Numbered from the stretch's first letter, positions 51,923 through 60,768 are shown. The stretch is DNA of 64,000 nucleotides from Pseudoclavibacter sp. RFBB5 (GCF_002931555.1 NZ_PSTZ01000010.1:248001-312000), one strand, 5' to 3'. Notes: generated by a model from the sequence alone, not told the origin. Translations and numbers: made by a program.

Positions 51923-53509
51923 TCAGTTCTGTGTCGCCTGAGCGACGACGGCTGGTGCCGTGGTGAGCTTCGCCGCGACGTCGCGGGCACCCTTCACCGC
52001 GAGCGCGACGCCCGTGAGCGTCGGGTTACAGGCCGTCGAGGTAGGGATGACGCCGTTGCCGGCGACATAGAGCCCCGGCACGCCCCACACCTCGCTCGTC
52101 GGCGAGCAGACGCTCTCGCCATCGTCCGTCTCGCCCATGCGAGTCGTGCCCTGGTAGTGCAGGGACGCCCCGAACGGCAGGCGCATGACCCGCTCGTCGA
52201 GGGGTTCGCCGACAGCCGCGCCGAGCCTGCGCAGCTCGGTCTCGGCCGCATCCATCACCGCCCGGTCCTTGTCGGTGGCGGTGTAGTGGATGCGCACGGC
52301 GGGCATCCCGTAGCTGTCGAGGTGCCCCTCTGTGAAGAGCACGCGGTCGTCGCGCTGCAGCTCCTTCGCGCAGAACATGCCGAGCCCCACGATGGAGCCG
52401 GGGATGACCGCGTCGTCGACCGCGACGGGCACGGGGGACGCGTCGAGCTGCATGATCTGCCCGTGGAACGGCTTCGCGTCGGTGTACGGCACCCAGCTGA
52501 CGCCGCTCGTCTCGCTGATCGCGCCAGCAGCCTTGTCGGTTGCCGCTGCCGCCGAGCTTTCCGGCGCCTCGATGCCGGTGATGCGGGCGGCGAAGACAAC
52601 CTGCGACTGGTCGTTGAGGTAGCGGCCGAGCGCGTCAGGGCGGACGCCCGAGGCCCACAGCACCTGCGGGGTGCGGAGGGCATCGGCGGCCACGACGACC
52701 ACTCGGGCCGCGACCACGCTGAGCTGCTCGGCACCGGTCTCGCTGAGGTCGCGCACCTCCACGCCCGCGGCCGCTCCGTCGTCGCCGATGACAGTCCGGG
52801 TGACGAGGGACTCGTCGAAGAGCTCGAAGTTGGGGTTCTCGCGAGTCACGTCACCGAGAACGACGTCCGAGCCGGACCAGACGAGCCGTCCGTCGTCGCG
52901 GTGACGCACGGCGAGCGGCATGCGCTGCACGCGGGCGACAGGCTCGCGACCCTCGTCGACAACCGGTGAGAGCCGATCACGGATGAGCTGGCTGAACGGC
53001 GCACCCTCGAACGCGTCGGTGGTCACCCCGAGCAGGCGCTCGGCCTCGCCGAGGAGCTCATCGAGCTCACCCGTCGAGTCGAGGAAAGCAACGCGCTCGC
53101 TCTCCCCCGGACGGGGGCAGGCACCAGTCCAGTGCGCCGACATGCCGCCGACGTTGCTCGACATGGCCGCGACAGGCAGCCCCTCGCCGCCGCCGACGGA
53201 GAAATCGCCGTCGGGAAGGAGGTACGTGCCCGGGCGTGACTGACGCTTCCCCTGCGCGAGGGCGACGGGACTGTTGAGCTTGGAGGCAGCCTCCCCTGGC
53301 CCCTCGGAGCGCCGTTGGGCAGTGGCGCGTGCCTCGAGGTCCTCGATGTTCTTGACGTGCGCGCCGGGCGGGTTCGACACGGTCGGCCCGACCTCGAACA
53401 TCGCGATGCGCAGCTCGGGTGCTGTCTCGCTCAGGATGCGTGCGTACGTTGCGCCGGCCGGTCCGCTGCCGACGATGGCGACGTCAACACGTTCGGGGTA
53501 GCGGGTCAT
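51923..53509 (-). CDS. pyranose-oxidase-like C-glycoside 3-oxidase (GMC family)
   Basis: A 528-residue FAD enzyme with N-terminal GSGPAG (14-19), the segment VGGMSAHWT (His126), which corresponds to the flavin-linking STHWT of pyranose 2-oxidase, and the C-terminal catalytic pair His451 (LHYQGTTRMG) and Asn495 (TACNPTLTG). This is the CarA/pyranose oxidase branch, which oxidises the C3 hydroxyl of the sugar in C- or O-glycosides. Oxidation at C3 is needed before the deglycosidase can cut. The ATG overlaps the stop of the upstream isomerase gene (ATGA). Whether FAD is covalently bound cannot be told from sequence. Confidence 0.85.
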   Translation of the reverse strand: MTRYPERVDVAIVGSGPAGATYARILSETAPELRIAMFEVGPTVSNPPGAHVKNIEDLEARATAQRRSEGPGEAASKLNSPVALAQGKRQSRPGTYLLPDGDFSVGGGEGLPVAAMSSNVGGMSAHWTGACPRPGESERVAFLDSTGELDELLGEAERLLGVTTDAFEGAPFSQLIRDRLSPVVDEGREPVARVQRMPLAVRHRDDGRLVWSGSDVVLGDVTRENPNFELFDESLVTRTVIGDDGAAAGVEVRDLSETGAEQLSVVAARVVVVAADALRTPQVLWASGVRPDALGRYLNDQSQVVFAARITGIEAPESSAAAATDKAAGAISETSGVSWVPYTDAKPFHGQIMQLDASPVPVAVDDAVIPGSIVGLGMFCAKELQRDDRVLFTEGHLDSYGMPAVRIHYTATDKDRAVMDAAETELRRLGAAVGEPLDERVMRLPFGASLHYQGTTRMGETDDGESVCSPTSEVWGVPGLYVAGNGVIPTSTACNPTLTGVALAVKGARDVAAKLTTAPAVVAQATQN

Positions 53510-54300
53510 GCGGCCACCCCGACTTCCCGCACGAAGGCGACCGAAGCCGCGGACTCCGTGGTCGGGGAGTACTCGAGCCCGACGGGCCCGTCATAGCCGG
53601 ACGCGCGCAGCACGGAGAACTTCTCCGCCCAATCGAGCGCACCGCTGCCGGGCTCGCCACGGCCGGGCGCATCCGCCAACTGCACGTACTTGACGATGGC
53701 GCCGGCGTTCGCGAGTTCGGTGGCCATGTCCTCGCCCTCGACGGCCGAGTGGTAGATGTCGTAGAGCACGCCGAAGTTCGGAGAATCGACGCCGCGCGCA
53801 ACGTAGACGGCGTCAGAGGTGCGGTCGATGAGCGCACCCGGGTGGTCGACGCGGATGTTGACGGGCTCGAGCACGAGCGTGATGCCGGAACCCTCGATCT
53901 GCGCGATGGCCTTCTCGTAGATGGCGATCAGTTCGTCGAGCTGCGTCTGACGCTTCGAGCCGCCGAAACCGGTACCGCTGCCGACGACGAGTCGCGGGCA
54001 ACCGAGCTCCTGGGCGATGGCGACCCCCTCGTCGAGGCACTGGTAGAAGAAGGAATGGTCTTTCGGCGGCAGCATGAACTGCGTTCGCGGCTCGGCGAGC
54101 TGGGCCGTGAGCTGCGTGCCGGTCTCCTGCAGTGCCGCCTTGAGAGCGGGGATGTCCTTGGGCTTGGCGGGCGCGTCGCGCCCGGTCGGTCCCCACATCT
54201 CGACGGCATCGAAGCCCGCCGCAGCGGCGGCGCGGACGCGGTCCTGGTAATCGCCTGCCTCGGTGAAGAGGAGCTCGATGTTCGGAGCGAGCTGGTACAT
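53506..54300 (-). CDS. hydroxypyruvate isomerase-family TIM-barrel protein
   Basis: A 264-residue xylose isomerase-like barrel with LVLEPVNIRVDHPG, LYDIYHSAVEGED, VQLADAPGRGEPGSG and GLEYSP, the pattern of the hydroxypyruvate isomerase (Hyi/OtnI) group. It interconverts small aldose/ketose or keto acids; here it may handle the released sugar. AAGGAAAG before the ATG at 54300 fixes the start; the frame is open to 54336. It is the first gene of the C-glycoside operon and faces the LysR regulator. Confidence 0.85.
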   Translation of the reverse strand: MYQLAPNIELLFTEAGDYQDRVRAAAAAGFDAVEMWGPTGRDAPAKPKDIPALKAALQETGTQLTAQLAEPRTQFMLPPKDHSFFYQCLDEGVAIAQELGCPRLVVGSGTGFGGSKRQTQLDELIAIYEKAIAQIEGSGITLVLEPVNIRVDHPGALIDRTSDAVYVARGVDSPNFGVLYDIYHSAVEGEDMATELANAGAIVKYVQLADAPGRGEPGSGALDWAEKFSVLRASGYDGPVGLEYSPTTESAASVAFVREVGVAA

Positions 54301-54759
54301 GGTCTTTCCTTCTACGAGGTGAGGAGGTGGCGTCACTCGACACAGCCGAGAGGCAACAGGAATCGAAACAGGCGGCTCCAGTACGCGTCGAGCACAACGT
54401 CACCTTCGGGGGAACGTCGCACATTGAGCGGCATACGGAGAGCGATGTCATGATTCGAGGCAGAGTTCGCAGGTGAGAGATCCGGCCGGATTGGGTTCCC
54501 CACGACAAGCTTCTTTGCTCGTTTTTCTATTGCCCTCTCAGAGTACGCACTTATGCTCGTTTCGTGCATAAACATCCCTGATGCACCTCTTCGCCGCCAC
54601 GGATGCGTGGCGACGAGTCCTCGGCGCACCCGGGGAGGCGTCCTTCCCGGACCGCGCCGACCGCAACCGAGCGAAGCCCCCGCGAGCAAATCGATGCTCC
54701 TGCTCCGCAGACCGAGAAGGCTAAGCTGGCAGCACACCACGACCCGGAAGCACAACGAA
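54301..54759. promoter_or_regulatory. divergent promoter region of the C-glycoside operon and LysR gene
   Basis: The 459-bp gap includes the inverted repeat TTATGC-N9-GCATAA (54551-54571), which fits the T-N11-A box of LysR-type regulators and lies about 250 bp before the operon and 190 bp before the regulator. An AT-rich stretch (TTTTTCTATTGCCC, about 54521) lies near it. I see no gene in the gap; open frames here have non-coding composition. Confidence 0.6.
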
Positions 54760-55698
54760 GTGACCTCAGAAACTCCGCTCTCCAGGCTCGACCTGAACTT
54801 GCTCGTCTCCCTCGATGCACTGCTCACCGAGCGCAGCGTGACCCGAGCGGCAGAGCGCCTGCACCTCAGCCAGCCGGCGCTCAGCGCATCCCTCGGCAGG
54901 CTGCGCACACACTTCGACGACAAGATCCTCGCGCGCACGGGGAACACCTACGAGCTCACGCCCCTCGCCGTCCGCCTCAGCGAGCTGACCGCCACCGCCC
55001 TCGACTCCGCCAGGCGCGTGTTCGACAGCCAGGCCGAATGGAACCCGACCCAGTCCACGCGCGAGTTCACGGTGCTCGGATCCGACTACGGCTTCGCGAC
55101 GATCGGTGTCGCCGTCTCCAAGCTCGCCGCCCAGGCCGCACCCGGCGTCCGCTTCCGGTTCCGAATGCACAATCCCAGCATCGTCGAGGACGCGATCGCG
55201 CAGCTCCGTTCGGTCGACGCCATGATGATCCCCCACGGCTTCCTCAGCGAACTCCCCTTCAACGATCTCTTCACCGACGAGTGGCGCATCATCTGCTCCC
55301 ACAACAATCCGCACGTCGGCGAGCACCTCACGATGGAGAACATCGCCGAGCTGCCGTGGGTGTTCAACTACCTGTCGCGTTCGGCGTTCACCTCGGCCAG
55401 CCGCCAGATCCGCGAACTCGGAATCGAGCCGATCGTCGCCGCCGTCGTCGAAGGCTTCCACGTGCTCCCCCACTTCGTCGAGGGCACGAACCGGCTCGCG
55501 CTCATGCAGAAGCGGCTCACCGACATTCTCATCCCGAACGATGAGTTCCGGGTACTGGAACCCCCCTTCGACGCAACCCCCATCTCGGCGGCCCTCTGGT
55601 GGCATCCCACGCACAGCAGTGACCCCGAGCACGCGTGGATGCGCCGCCTCTTCGCGCAAGCCGGCGCCGAGATGCAGGCGGAGGCCGGCTCGGCGTAA
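54760..55698 (+). CDS. LysR-family transcriptional regulator (NodD-like group)
   Basis: A 312-residue protein. The N-terminal winged HTH (about 5-65) reads LDLNLLVSLDALLTERSVTR with LHLSQPALSASLGRLR; the C-terminal substrate-binding domain follows (about 95-305). The beginning of the DNA-binding part resembles NodD and related flavonoid or aromatic-responsive regulators. I start at the GTG at 54760 (GGAAG 9 nt upstream); an open frame reaches back to 54553. Divergent from the C-glycoside operon and next to a LysR-type box, it is its likely activator, with the glycoside or aglycone as likely inducer (inference). Confidence 0.88.
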   Translation: MTSETPLSRLDLNLLVSLDALLTERSVTRAAERLHLSQPALSASLGRLRTHFDDKILARTGNTYELTPLAVRLSELTATALDSARRVFDSQAEWNPTQSTREFTVLGSDYGFATIGVAVSKLAAQAAPGVRFRFRMHNPSIVEDAIAQLRSVDAMMIPHGFLSELPFNDLFTDEWRIICSHNNPHVGEHLTMENIAELPWVFNYLSRSAFTSASRQIRELGIEPIVAAVVEGFHVLPHFVEGTNRLALMQKRLTDILIPNDEFRVLEPPFDATPISAALWWHPTHSSDPEHAWMRRLFAQAGAEMQAEAGSA

Positions 55699-55752
55699 GT
55701 CGGTTGCGCCGCGCGTCCGGCATGCGGAGGCTGCAGTTGCGGCTACGGCTAC

Positions 55753-55820
55753 TTCGGGATGGGTTTCTCACTTCGTTGCGGAAAGTTCGCCAGCACGAAG
55801 CGAGGTTTCCACCCCGAGAC
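55753..55820. repeat. palindromic repeat, family B copy 2 (core type II)
   Basis: Outer arms TCGGGATGGGTT (from 55754) and the degraded TTTCCACCCCGA (to 55818); inside, CTCACTTCGT pairs with ACGAAGCGAG around GCGGAAAGTTCGCC. The 569-bp gap 55699-56267 holds three family B copies and one tandem array but no gene. Confidence 0.8.
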
Positions 55821-55867
55821 TGTCGCGCAGCGCCACCGGCCCACCCCGCCGCACCCCATCCCACCGC

Positions 55868-55937
55868 CTCGGGATGGGTTCCGCGCACGCAGATGGGTTG
55901 CAAGCCCCCCCGAAGCGCCAAAGCCATCCCGAAACTC
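55868..55937. repeat. palindromic repeat, family B copy 3 (core type I)
   Basis: Outer arms CTCGGGATGGGTT (from 55868) and AAGCCATCCCGA (55921-55932). The core AGATGGGTTGCA is shared with copy 1 at 21748, 34 kb away. Confidence 0.82.
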
Positions 55938-55978
55938 GCTCGGCGGCGACGCCACCCGGCGCACTCACCCGCCCCAAC

Positions 55979-56047
55979 CTCGGGATGGGTTCCTCACCTC
56001 GTTGCGGAAAGTTCGCCAGCACGAAGCGAGAAAGCCATCCCGAGACG
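55979..56047. repeat. palindromic repeat, family B copy 4 (core type II)
   Basis: Outer arms CTCGGGATGGGTT (from 55980) and AAGCCATCCCGAG (56032-56044). The core GTTGCGGAAAGTTCGCCAGC is identical to that of copy 2 over about 30 nt. Confidence 0.85.
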
Positions 56048-56129
56048 GAAGAAGTGGGGGTCGGGTCAAGGGCAACCGGTGGGGTCAACCGTCATCCAAG
56101 CAACCGTCATCGAGGCAGCAACGCAGCGG

Positions 56130-56280
56130 TCAGCGACTCAGCGGTCAGCGGGTCAGCGGGTCAGCGGTCAGCGGGTCAGCGGGTCAGCGGTCAGCGGGTC
56201 AGCGGGTCAGCGGTCAGCGGGTCAGCGGTCAGCGGGTCAGCGGGTCAGCGGTCAGCGGGTCAGCAACTCAGCGGGTCAGG
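56130..56280. repeat. tandem array of TCAGCGG/TCAGCGGG units, 7-8-8 pattern
   Basis: Nineteen TCAGC cores separated mostly by GG or GGG, so 7-bp and 8-bp units alternate, largely as 7-8-8 (a 23-bp higher unit). Two units have variant linkers (GAC, AAC). The array covers the stop codon and the last codons of the thiolase gene; on that strand every unit carries TGA, so stops occur in all frames. Confidence 0.95.
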
Positions 56281-57485
56281 ATGAGGGCGTCGCCCTGGCC
56301 GCCTCCGCCGCAGAGGGCGACCGCGGCCGTTCCGCCGCCTCGGCGGTTGAGTTCGTGCACGGCGTGGACGACGACGCGAGCTCCGGATGCGCCGATCGGG
56401 TGGCCGAGGGCGATCGCGCCGCCGTGCGGATTCACGACCTCGTCGGGGACGCCGAGCTCGGTCTGCGACTGCACGACGACGGCCGCGAAGGCCTCGTTGA
56501 TCTCGACATGGTCAAGCGAGGAGACTTCGATGCCCTGCTTCTCGCAGGCCCGCGCGATAGCGCGGGACGGCTGCGACTGCAGCGATGCGTCTGGTCCGGC
56601 GACCTGGCCAGCTGCGCCGACGACCGCGAGCACGTCGTAGCCGTGCGCGTCGGCGAACGCGCGAGTCGTGAGGACAACCGCGGACGCACCGTCGGAGATG
56701 GGCGAGGCGTTGCCTGCCGTGATCGTCCCGTCCGCGGTGAAGGCGGCGCGCAACCCGGCAAGCGATTCGGCGGTCGTGGAGGGGCGGATGCCCTCGTCGC
56801 GGGTCACCCGAACCGGGTCGCCCCGACGGGCGGGCACGTCGATGGCCACGATCTCGGCGTCGAACAGCCCAGCCTCCACGGCCGCGGCGGCGCGCTGGTG
56901 GGAGCGCGCGGCGACCGCGTCCTGCGCCTCGCGCGTGATGCCGAGGCTCGTGTTGTGCTGCTCGGTGAGGAGGCCCATGCTCTGCCCGGATGCCGCATCC
57001 GTCAGCCCGTCGTGCGCCATATGATCGAGCGCCTCGACCGAGCCGTACGCCCAGCCCTTGCGTGAACCGGTGAGCAGGTGCGGCGCCTGGCTCATCGACT
57101 CCATGCCGGCCGCGACGACGAGCTGCGCGTCGCCGGTCTTCAGCAGGCGGGCAGCGTCGATGACAGCGGTGAGCCCCGAGAGGCAGACTTTGTTGATGGA
57201 GGCGACGTGCGCGGACGCCGGGATGCCCGCGGCGAGCGCCGCCTGGCGTCCGGCGTTCTGCCCGACCCCGGCGGAGAGCACGTGCCCGACCAGGACGGCG
57301 TCGACCAGCGACGCGTCGATGCTGCCCTGTGCGAGCGCGCCGCTGATCGCGGCGGCGCCGAGCTGCGGGGCGGTCAGCGTCGAGAGCTGCCCGTTGAGCT
57401 TGCCCTGCGGGGTCCGGGCGGCGGCGACGATGACGACGTCGTTCGCGGCCGGAGCTGGGCTCGCGCCGAAGTCTGTGCCGCTCAT
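56268..57485 (-). CDS. acetyl-CoA C-acyltransferase (thiolase)
   Basis: A 405-residue thiolase. The nucleophile is Cys101 in INKVCLSGLTAV; HVEINEAFAAV, the NPHGGAIALGHPIGASGAR block and the C-terminal CGGGGQGDA (second catalytic Cys) are intact. It cleaves or forms a beta-ketoacyl-CoA with CoA. It is the last of six coupled genes of a ring- or acid-degradation operon, so a thiolytic final step to acetyl-CoA fits. The ATG overlaps the upstream FAH-family stop (ATGA). The final codons, Leu-Thr-Arg-stop, already belong to the tandem array. Confidence 0.93.
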   Translation of the reverse strand: MSGTDFGASPAPAANDVVIVAAARTPQGKLNGQLSTLTAPQLGAAAISGALAQGSIDASLVDAVLVGHVLSAGVGQNAGRQAALAAGIPASAHVASINKVCLSGLTAVIDAARLLKTGDAQLVVAAGMESMSQAPHLLTGSRKGWAYGSVEALDHMAHDGLTDAASGQSMGLLTEQHNTSLGITREAQDAVAARSHQRAAAAVEAGLFDAEIVAIDVPARRGDPVRVTRDEGIRPSTTAESLAGLRAAFTADGTITAGNASPISDGASAVVLTTRAFADAHGYDVLAVVGAAGQVAGPDASLQSQPSRAIARACEKQGIEVSSLDHVEINEAFAAVVVQSQTELGVPDEVVNPHGGAIALGHPIGASGARVVVHAVHELNRRGGGTAAVALCGGGGQGDALILTR

Positions 57486-58504
57486 GCGCTCACGCGTCCT
57501 CTCGTTCGTGCCCGCGACGCCGCTCGGGCACGCGGGACCGGCACGGCGTCGACGGCCGCACCGATGACGTTGCTGATGTCGCCGATGCGTTCGACACGCA
57601 GCTCGACGACGTCGCCCTCCGCGAGCGGTGGCGGCGTGAGCGAGCCCGCGCGGCCCCACAGCTCGGCGAGGCATCCGCCGTTGCCAGCGGTGCCGGAGCC
57701 GAGCACGTCACCCGGCACGACCCGCGAGTTCCGGGACGCGTAGACCAGGAGCTGCGGGAACGACCAGCCCATGTTCGAGAGCAGGTCGCTGCCGATGAGC
57801 TCGCCGTTGACGAGCGCCTGCAGCTCGAGCTCGAGGAAGCCGTCGGCGTCGTGCGCGTCGGCGAGCTCGTCGGCCGTGACGATCCACGGCCCGAGCGTCG
57901 CGGCAAAGTCCTTGCCCTTGCAGGGTCCGAGGCGCACCTTCATCTCGCGCGACTGGATGTCACGCGCCGACCAGTCGTTGAAGACGCTGTAGCCGAAGAT
58001 GTGGTCGGCCGCGGCCGCCTCGTCGAGGTTCGACCCCTCGCTGCCGTCCACCGCGCCGACGATCACGGCGACCTCGAGCTCGAAGTCGAGCCGCTCGGTC
58101 ACGGGCGGGCGGATGCTCGCCCCGCTGCCCACAAGCGAGTGCGGGTTGGTGAAGTAGAAGGTGGGCGCGTCGTACCACTCGGCGACGACCCCCGAGTCGC
58201 CGTCGATCGACTTCACGACGCCCTCGACGTGCTCCTCGAACGCGACGAAGTCGCGCACGCTCGGCGCCTCGATGGGGGCGAGCAGCTCGACGTCGGCGAG
58301 CGACGGGGCGAGACCGAGGGAACCGTCCGCCCAGGCGCCCTCGATGAGCGAGGCCGCGATCGCGTTGGCGCGGTCGAGGCCGAGCCTCGTCGCGCCGAGC
58401 ACGGTCAACCCGTCGGCGAACGCGAGCAACCGGTCGCCGCCCTCGTGCGCGACGACGACCCCGTCGTGCGTTCGGCCGTCGTGCATCCACCTGGCGTATC
58501 TCAC
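57482..58504 (-). CDS. fumarylacetoacetate hydrolase-family protein (first in sequence order)
   Basis: A 340-residue protein with an N-terminal ARWMHDG-type domain and the FAH catalytic domain (about 85-310): FVAFEEHVEG, DFELEVAVIVG (metal-binding Glu residues), GYSVFNDWSARDIQ, GKDFAATLGPWIV and GSGTAGNGGCLAELWG. Members hydrolyse or decarboxylate beta-diketo acids such as fumarylacetoacetate or 2-oxo-hept-3-ene-dioate. The start is a GTG that overlaps the upstream stop (GTGA). A second FAH gene lies in the same operon (61806-62801). Confidence 0.9.
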   Translation of the reverse strand: MRYARWMHDGRTHDGVVVAHEGGDRLLAFADGLTVLGATRLGLDRANAIAASLIEGAWADGSLGLAPSLADVELLAPIEAPSVRDFVAFEEHVEGVVKSIDGDSGVVAEWYDAPTFYFTNPHSLVGSGASIRPPVTERLDFELEVAVIVGAVDGSEGSNLDEAAAADHIFGYSVFNDWSARDIQSREMKVRLGPCKGKDFAATLGPWIVTADELADAHDADGFLELELQALVNGELIGSDLLSNMGWSFPQLLVYASRNSRVVPGDVLGSGTAGNGGCLAELWGRAGSLTPPPLAEGDVVELRVERIGDISNVIGAAVDAVPVPRARAASRARTRGRVSA

Positions 58505-59574
58505 CGTGCCGCCTCCACGGTGTTCCAGACGCGGGGTAGCCGCGCGGCGTTGCCGAACAGGATCTGCGCCTCGTCCTCGGCGCCGAGTTCCGCGTCGTGG
58601 ACACGCTCGACGGGGTTCTCGACGCCCATGTCGAAGGGGTAGTCGGAGCCGAGGAGCACCCGGTCGGCGCCGACGGCGGCGACGAGGTTCCGCAGCGCGT
58701 CGGGCGTGTGCACGAGCGAGTCGAAGCTCAGCTGCCGCAGGTACGTGGACGGCGCGCGCAGGCAGGTGCGCGCCTCGGGCCGCACCTCCCAGGCGTGGTC
58801 GGAGCGGCCGATGAACGTCGGCAGGTAGCCGCCGCCGTGCGCCGCGATGAGCACGAGGTTCGGGAAGCGGTCGAGCACGCCACCGAAGATGAGGTGGGAG
58901 ATCGCGGCCGCGTTCTCGGCGGGCTGGCCGACCGTGTTGGAGAGGTAGAAGCGGTCGAGGCGCTCGTCGAGGCTGCAGCCGAACGGGTGCAGGAACACGA
59001 TCGCCTCGAGCTCCTCGGCACGGCGCCAGAAGTCGTCGAGGCGCTCGTCGCTGAGCTCCACGTCACCCGCGAACGACGACAGCTCGACCCCGGCGAGCCC
59101 GTTGGTCAGCACGGCGTCGTCGAGCAGCTCGACGAGACGGTGCGGATGCTGCAACGGCACGAGCCCGAGCCCGCGCAGCCGTTCGGGCGCACCGGCTACG
59201 TGCTCGGCGATGGCCGCGTTGGCCTCCTTCGCCGCCCAGACGGCGAGCTCCTCGCCCGCCCACGGGTAGTAGTGGCTGGGCGAGGGCGAGACGAGCTGCA
59301 CATCCACGCCCTGCGCATCCATCACCGCGAGGCGCTCTTCGAGGGAGATGAGCTTCGGGAAGCGCGACTTGATCATGGCACCGGATGCGGCGAGGCTCGC
59401 CGGCCCGTTGCGCTTGGCCTCGAGCTCGCCGGCGGCGGCGAAGCCCTCGGGGTCGCGGCCCTGCACGGCGCCCTGGAGGGCGGGGAGGAGGAGGTGCGCG
59501 TGGACGTCGACGACCTGGCCTGAAGCGCTGGAAGCGTCGGTCGCGTTCACGGCTGCGTCGCTCCCGCCGCTCAT
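58501..59574 (-). CDS. ACMSD-like amidohydrolase-family protein
   Basis: A 357-residue TIM-barrel metalloenzyme with DVHAHLLLP (His25, His27), FLHPFGC, AAHGGGYLP and GSDYPFD, the ligand set of the 2-amino-3-carboxymuconate-semialdehyde decarboxylase group. Members decarboxylate or hydrate ring-derived or aromatic acids (for example gamma-resorcylate or 2-hydroxy-muconate derivatives). The ATG overlaps the upstream stop (ATGA). The substrate is unknown. Confidence 0.88.
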   Translation of the reverse strand: MSGGSDAAVNATDASSASGQVVDVHAHLLLPALQGAVQGRDPEGFAAAGELEAKRNGPASLAASGAMIKSRFPKLISLEERLAVMDAQGVDVQLVSPSPSHYYPWAGEELAVWAAKEANAAIAEHVAGAPERLRGLGLVPLQHPHRLVELLDDAVLTNGLAGVELSSFAGDVELSDERLDDFWRRAEELEAIVFLHPFGCSLDERLDRFYLSNTVGQPAENAAAISHLIFGGVLDRFPNLVLIAAHGGGYLPTFIGRSDHAWEVRPEARTCLRAPSTYLRQLSFDSLVHTPDALRNLVAAVGADRVLLGSDYPFDMGVENPVERVHDAELGAEDEAQILFGNAARLPRVWNTVEAAR

Positions 59575-60704
59575 GCGGGCACCGCCACGAGCTGCGCAAC
59601 GCCGCCCATGAGGGCTGGCACGTTGCCGTCACGCTTGCCCTCGAGCTGCCACTGGCCGAGCGTCGTGGACGCCTCGACGACGTGCGATGCGCGGGGGATG
59701 CGGCGGGCATGGAAGTCGTCCCAGAACTGCTGGTCGAGCTGGTCGCTCTCGAGGAGCATCGTGGCGAGCACGAGCCCGTCCTCGGCGGCCTGAGCCGCGC
59801 CCTGCGCGATGGTCGGAGGGCAGCTGTGGGCGGCGTCGCCGATGATGACGACCCGGCCGCGGTTCCATGCATCCGGAACGACGTGGGAGGTGAAGAGCGT
59901 GTAGTGCACGCGGGCCGACTCGGTGAGCGAGTCGCGGATCTCCTGCCACGGCCCGCCGTAGCTGCCGGCGAGGTCGCGCATGATCTCGACGCTCTCGGCT
60001 GGCGTGAGGCCGGTGCGGTCCTGCGCCTTCTCGACGAGGTAGGCGTAGATGCTGTTCTCGCCCGTCGGGCAGTAGCCGGCGATGAAGCAGCGGCCGCCGT
60101 AGTAGAGGTCGGTGTGGGTGACCTCGGCGGGGCGCTCCACGAAGGCGCGCCAGATGCCCATGCCCGTGCGCTCGGGCTTGGTCTCGATGCCGATGAGCGA
60201 TCGGGTCGGCGAGTTGAGGCCGTCTGCGCCGATGACGAGGTCGACGCGCGAGGTGTCGCCCGCATCCGTCGTCAGGGTCACACCATCGGCGTCCTGCTCG
60301 AGGCCCGTGACGGTCGTGCCGTAGTGGATGCGCGCGCCGACTTCGAGGGCGCGCTCGGCCAGGATCTTGGCCAGGTCGGGACGGTACATGCCGGCCGTCG
60401 CCGGGTACTCGGGGCCGCCCGTGCGGGTCTCGGTGAGGCTCGCGATGACCGTGCCCGCCGGGTCGGGGGCGCGCATGCTGACCTCGTCGAACGAGTACGA
60501 CTGCTCCTGGATGCGCTCCCAGATGCCGACCTGGTCGAAGACGCGCAGCGCGTTGCCCTGCAGGGTGATGCCGGAGCCGAGGGCCGTGACCTCGGACTTC
60601 GCCTCGTAGACGTCGACCTCGACGCCGCCGTCGGCCAGGATGATCGCTGAGACCATGCCCGCGACTCCGCCTCCGACGATGGCGACCTTGGTAACTGCAC
60701 TCAT
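59571..60704 (-). CDS. FAD-dependent aromatic monooxygenase (salicylate hydroxylase-like)
   Basis: A 377-residue flavoprotein monooxygenase: GGGVAG (11-16), the DLVIGADGLNSPTR DG motif and RVVIIGDAAHSCPPTIAQGA (GD motif). It matches single-component hydroxylases of the salicylate/3-hydroxybenzoate type, which add an OH group to an aromatic ring with NAD(P)H and O2. AGGA 5 nt before the ATG at 60704 fixes the start; the frame is open to 60887. It is the only oxygenase in the operon and would activate the ring; there is no ring-cleavage dioxygenase in the window. Confidence 0.9.
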   Translation of the reverse strand: MSAVTKVAIVGGGVAGMVSAIILADGGVEVDVYEAKSEVTALGSGITLQGNALRVFDQVGIWERIQEQSYSFDEVSMRAPDPAGTVIASLTETRTGGPEYPATAGMYRPDLAKILAERALEVGARIHYGTTVTGLEQDADGVTLTTDAGDTSRVDLVIGADGLNSPTRSLIGIETKPERTGMGIWRAFVERPAEVTHTDLYYGGRCFIAGYCPTGENSIYAYLVEKAQDRTGLTPAESVEIMRDLAGSYGGPWQEIRDSLTESARVHYTLFTSHVVPDAWNRGRVVIIGDAAHSCPPTIAQGAAQAAEDGLVLATMLLESDQLDQQFWDDFHARRIPRASHVVEASTTLGQWQLEGKRDGNVPALMGGVAQLVAVPA

Positions 60705-60768
60705 GATGGTCCTGCTTTCTGCGTCTGCGTTGACGATGAAGATGTGCGTGCCGTGCGGCGGGGGCTGC

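Noticed and set aside
56130-56280. CRISPR array
   Set aside because: The repeats are contiguous 7-8 bp units without spacers, and no cas gene is present.
55635-57065. Open frame reading through the tandem array (Gln-Arg-Ser-Gly repeats)
   Set aside because: It is produced by the array and by antisense reading of the thiolase gene; no start signal or domain.
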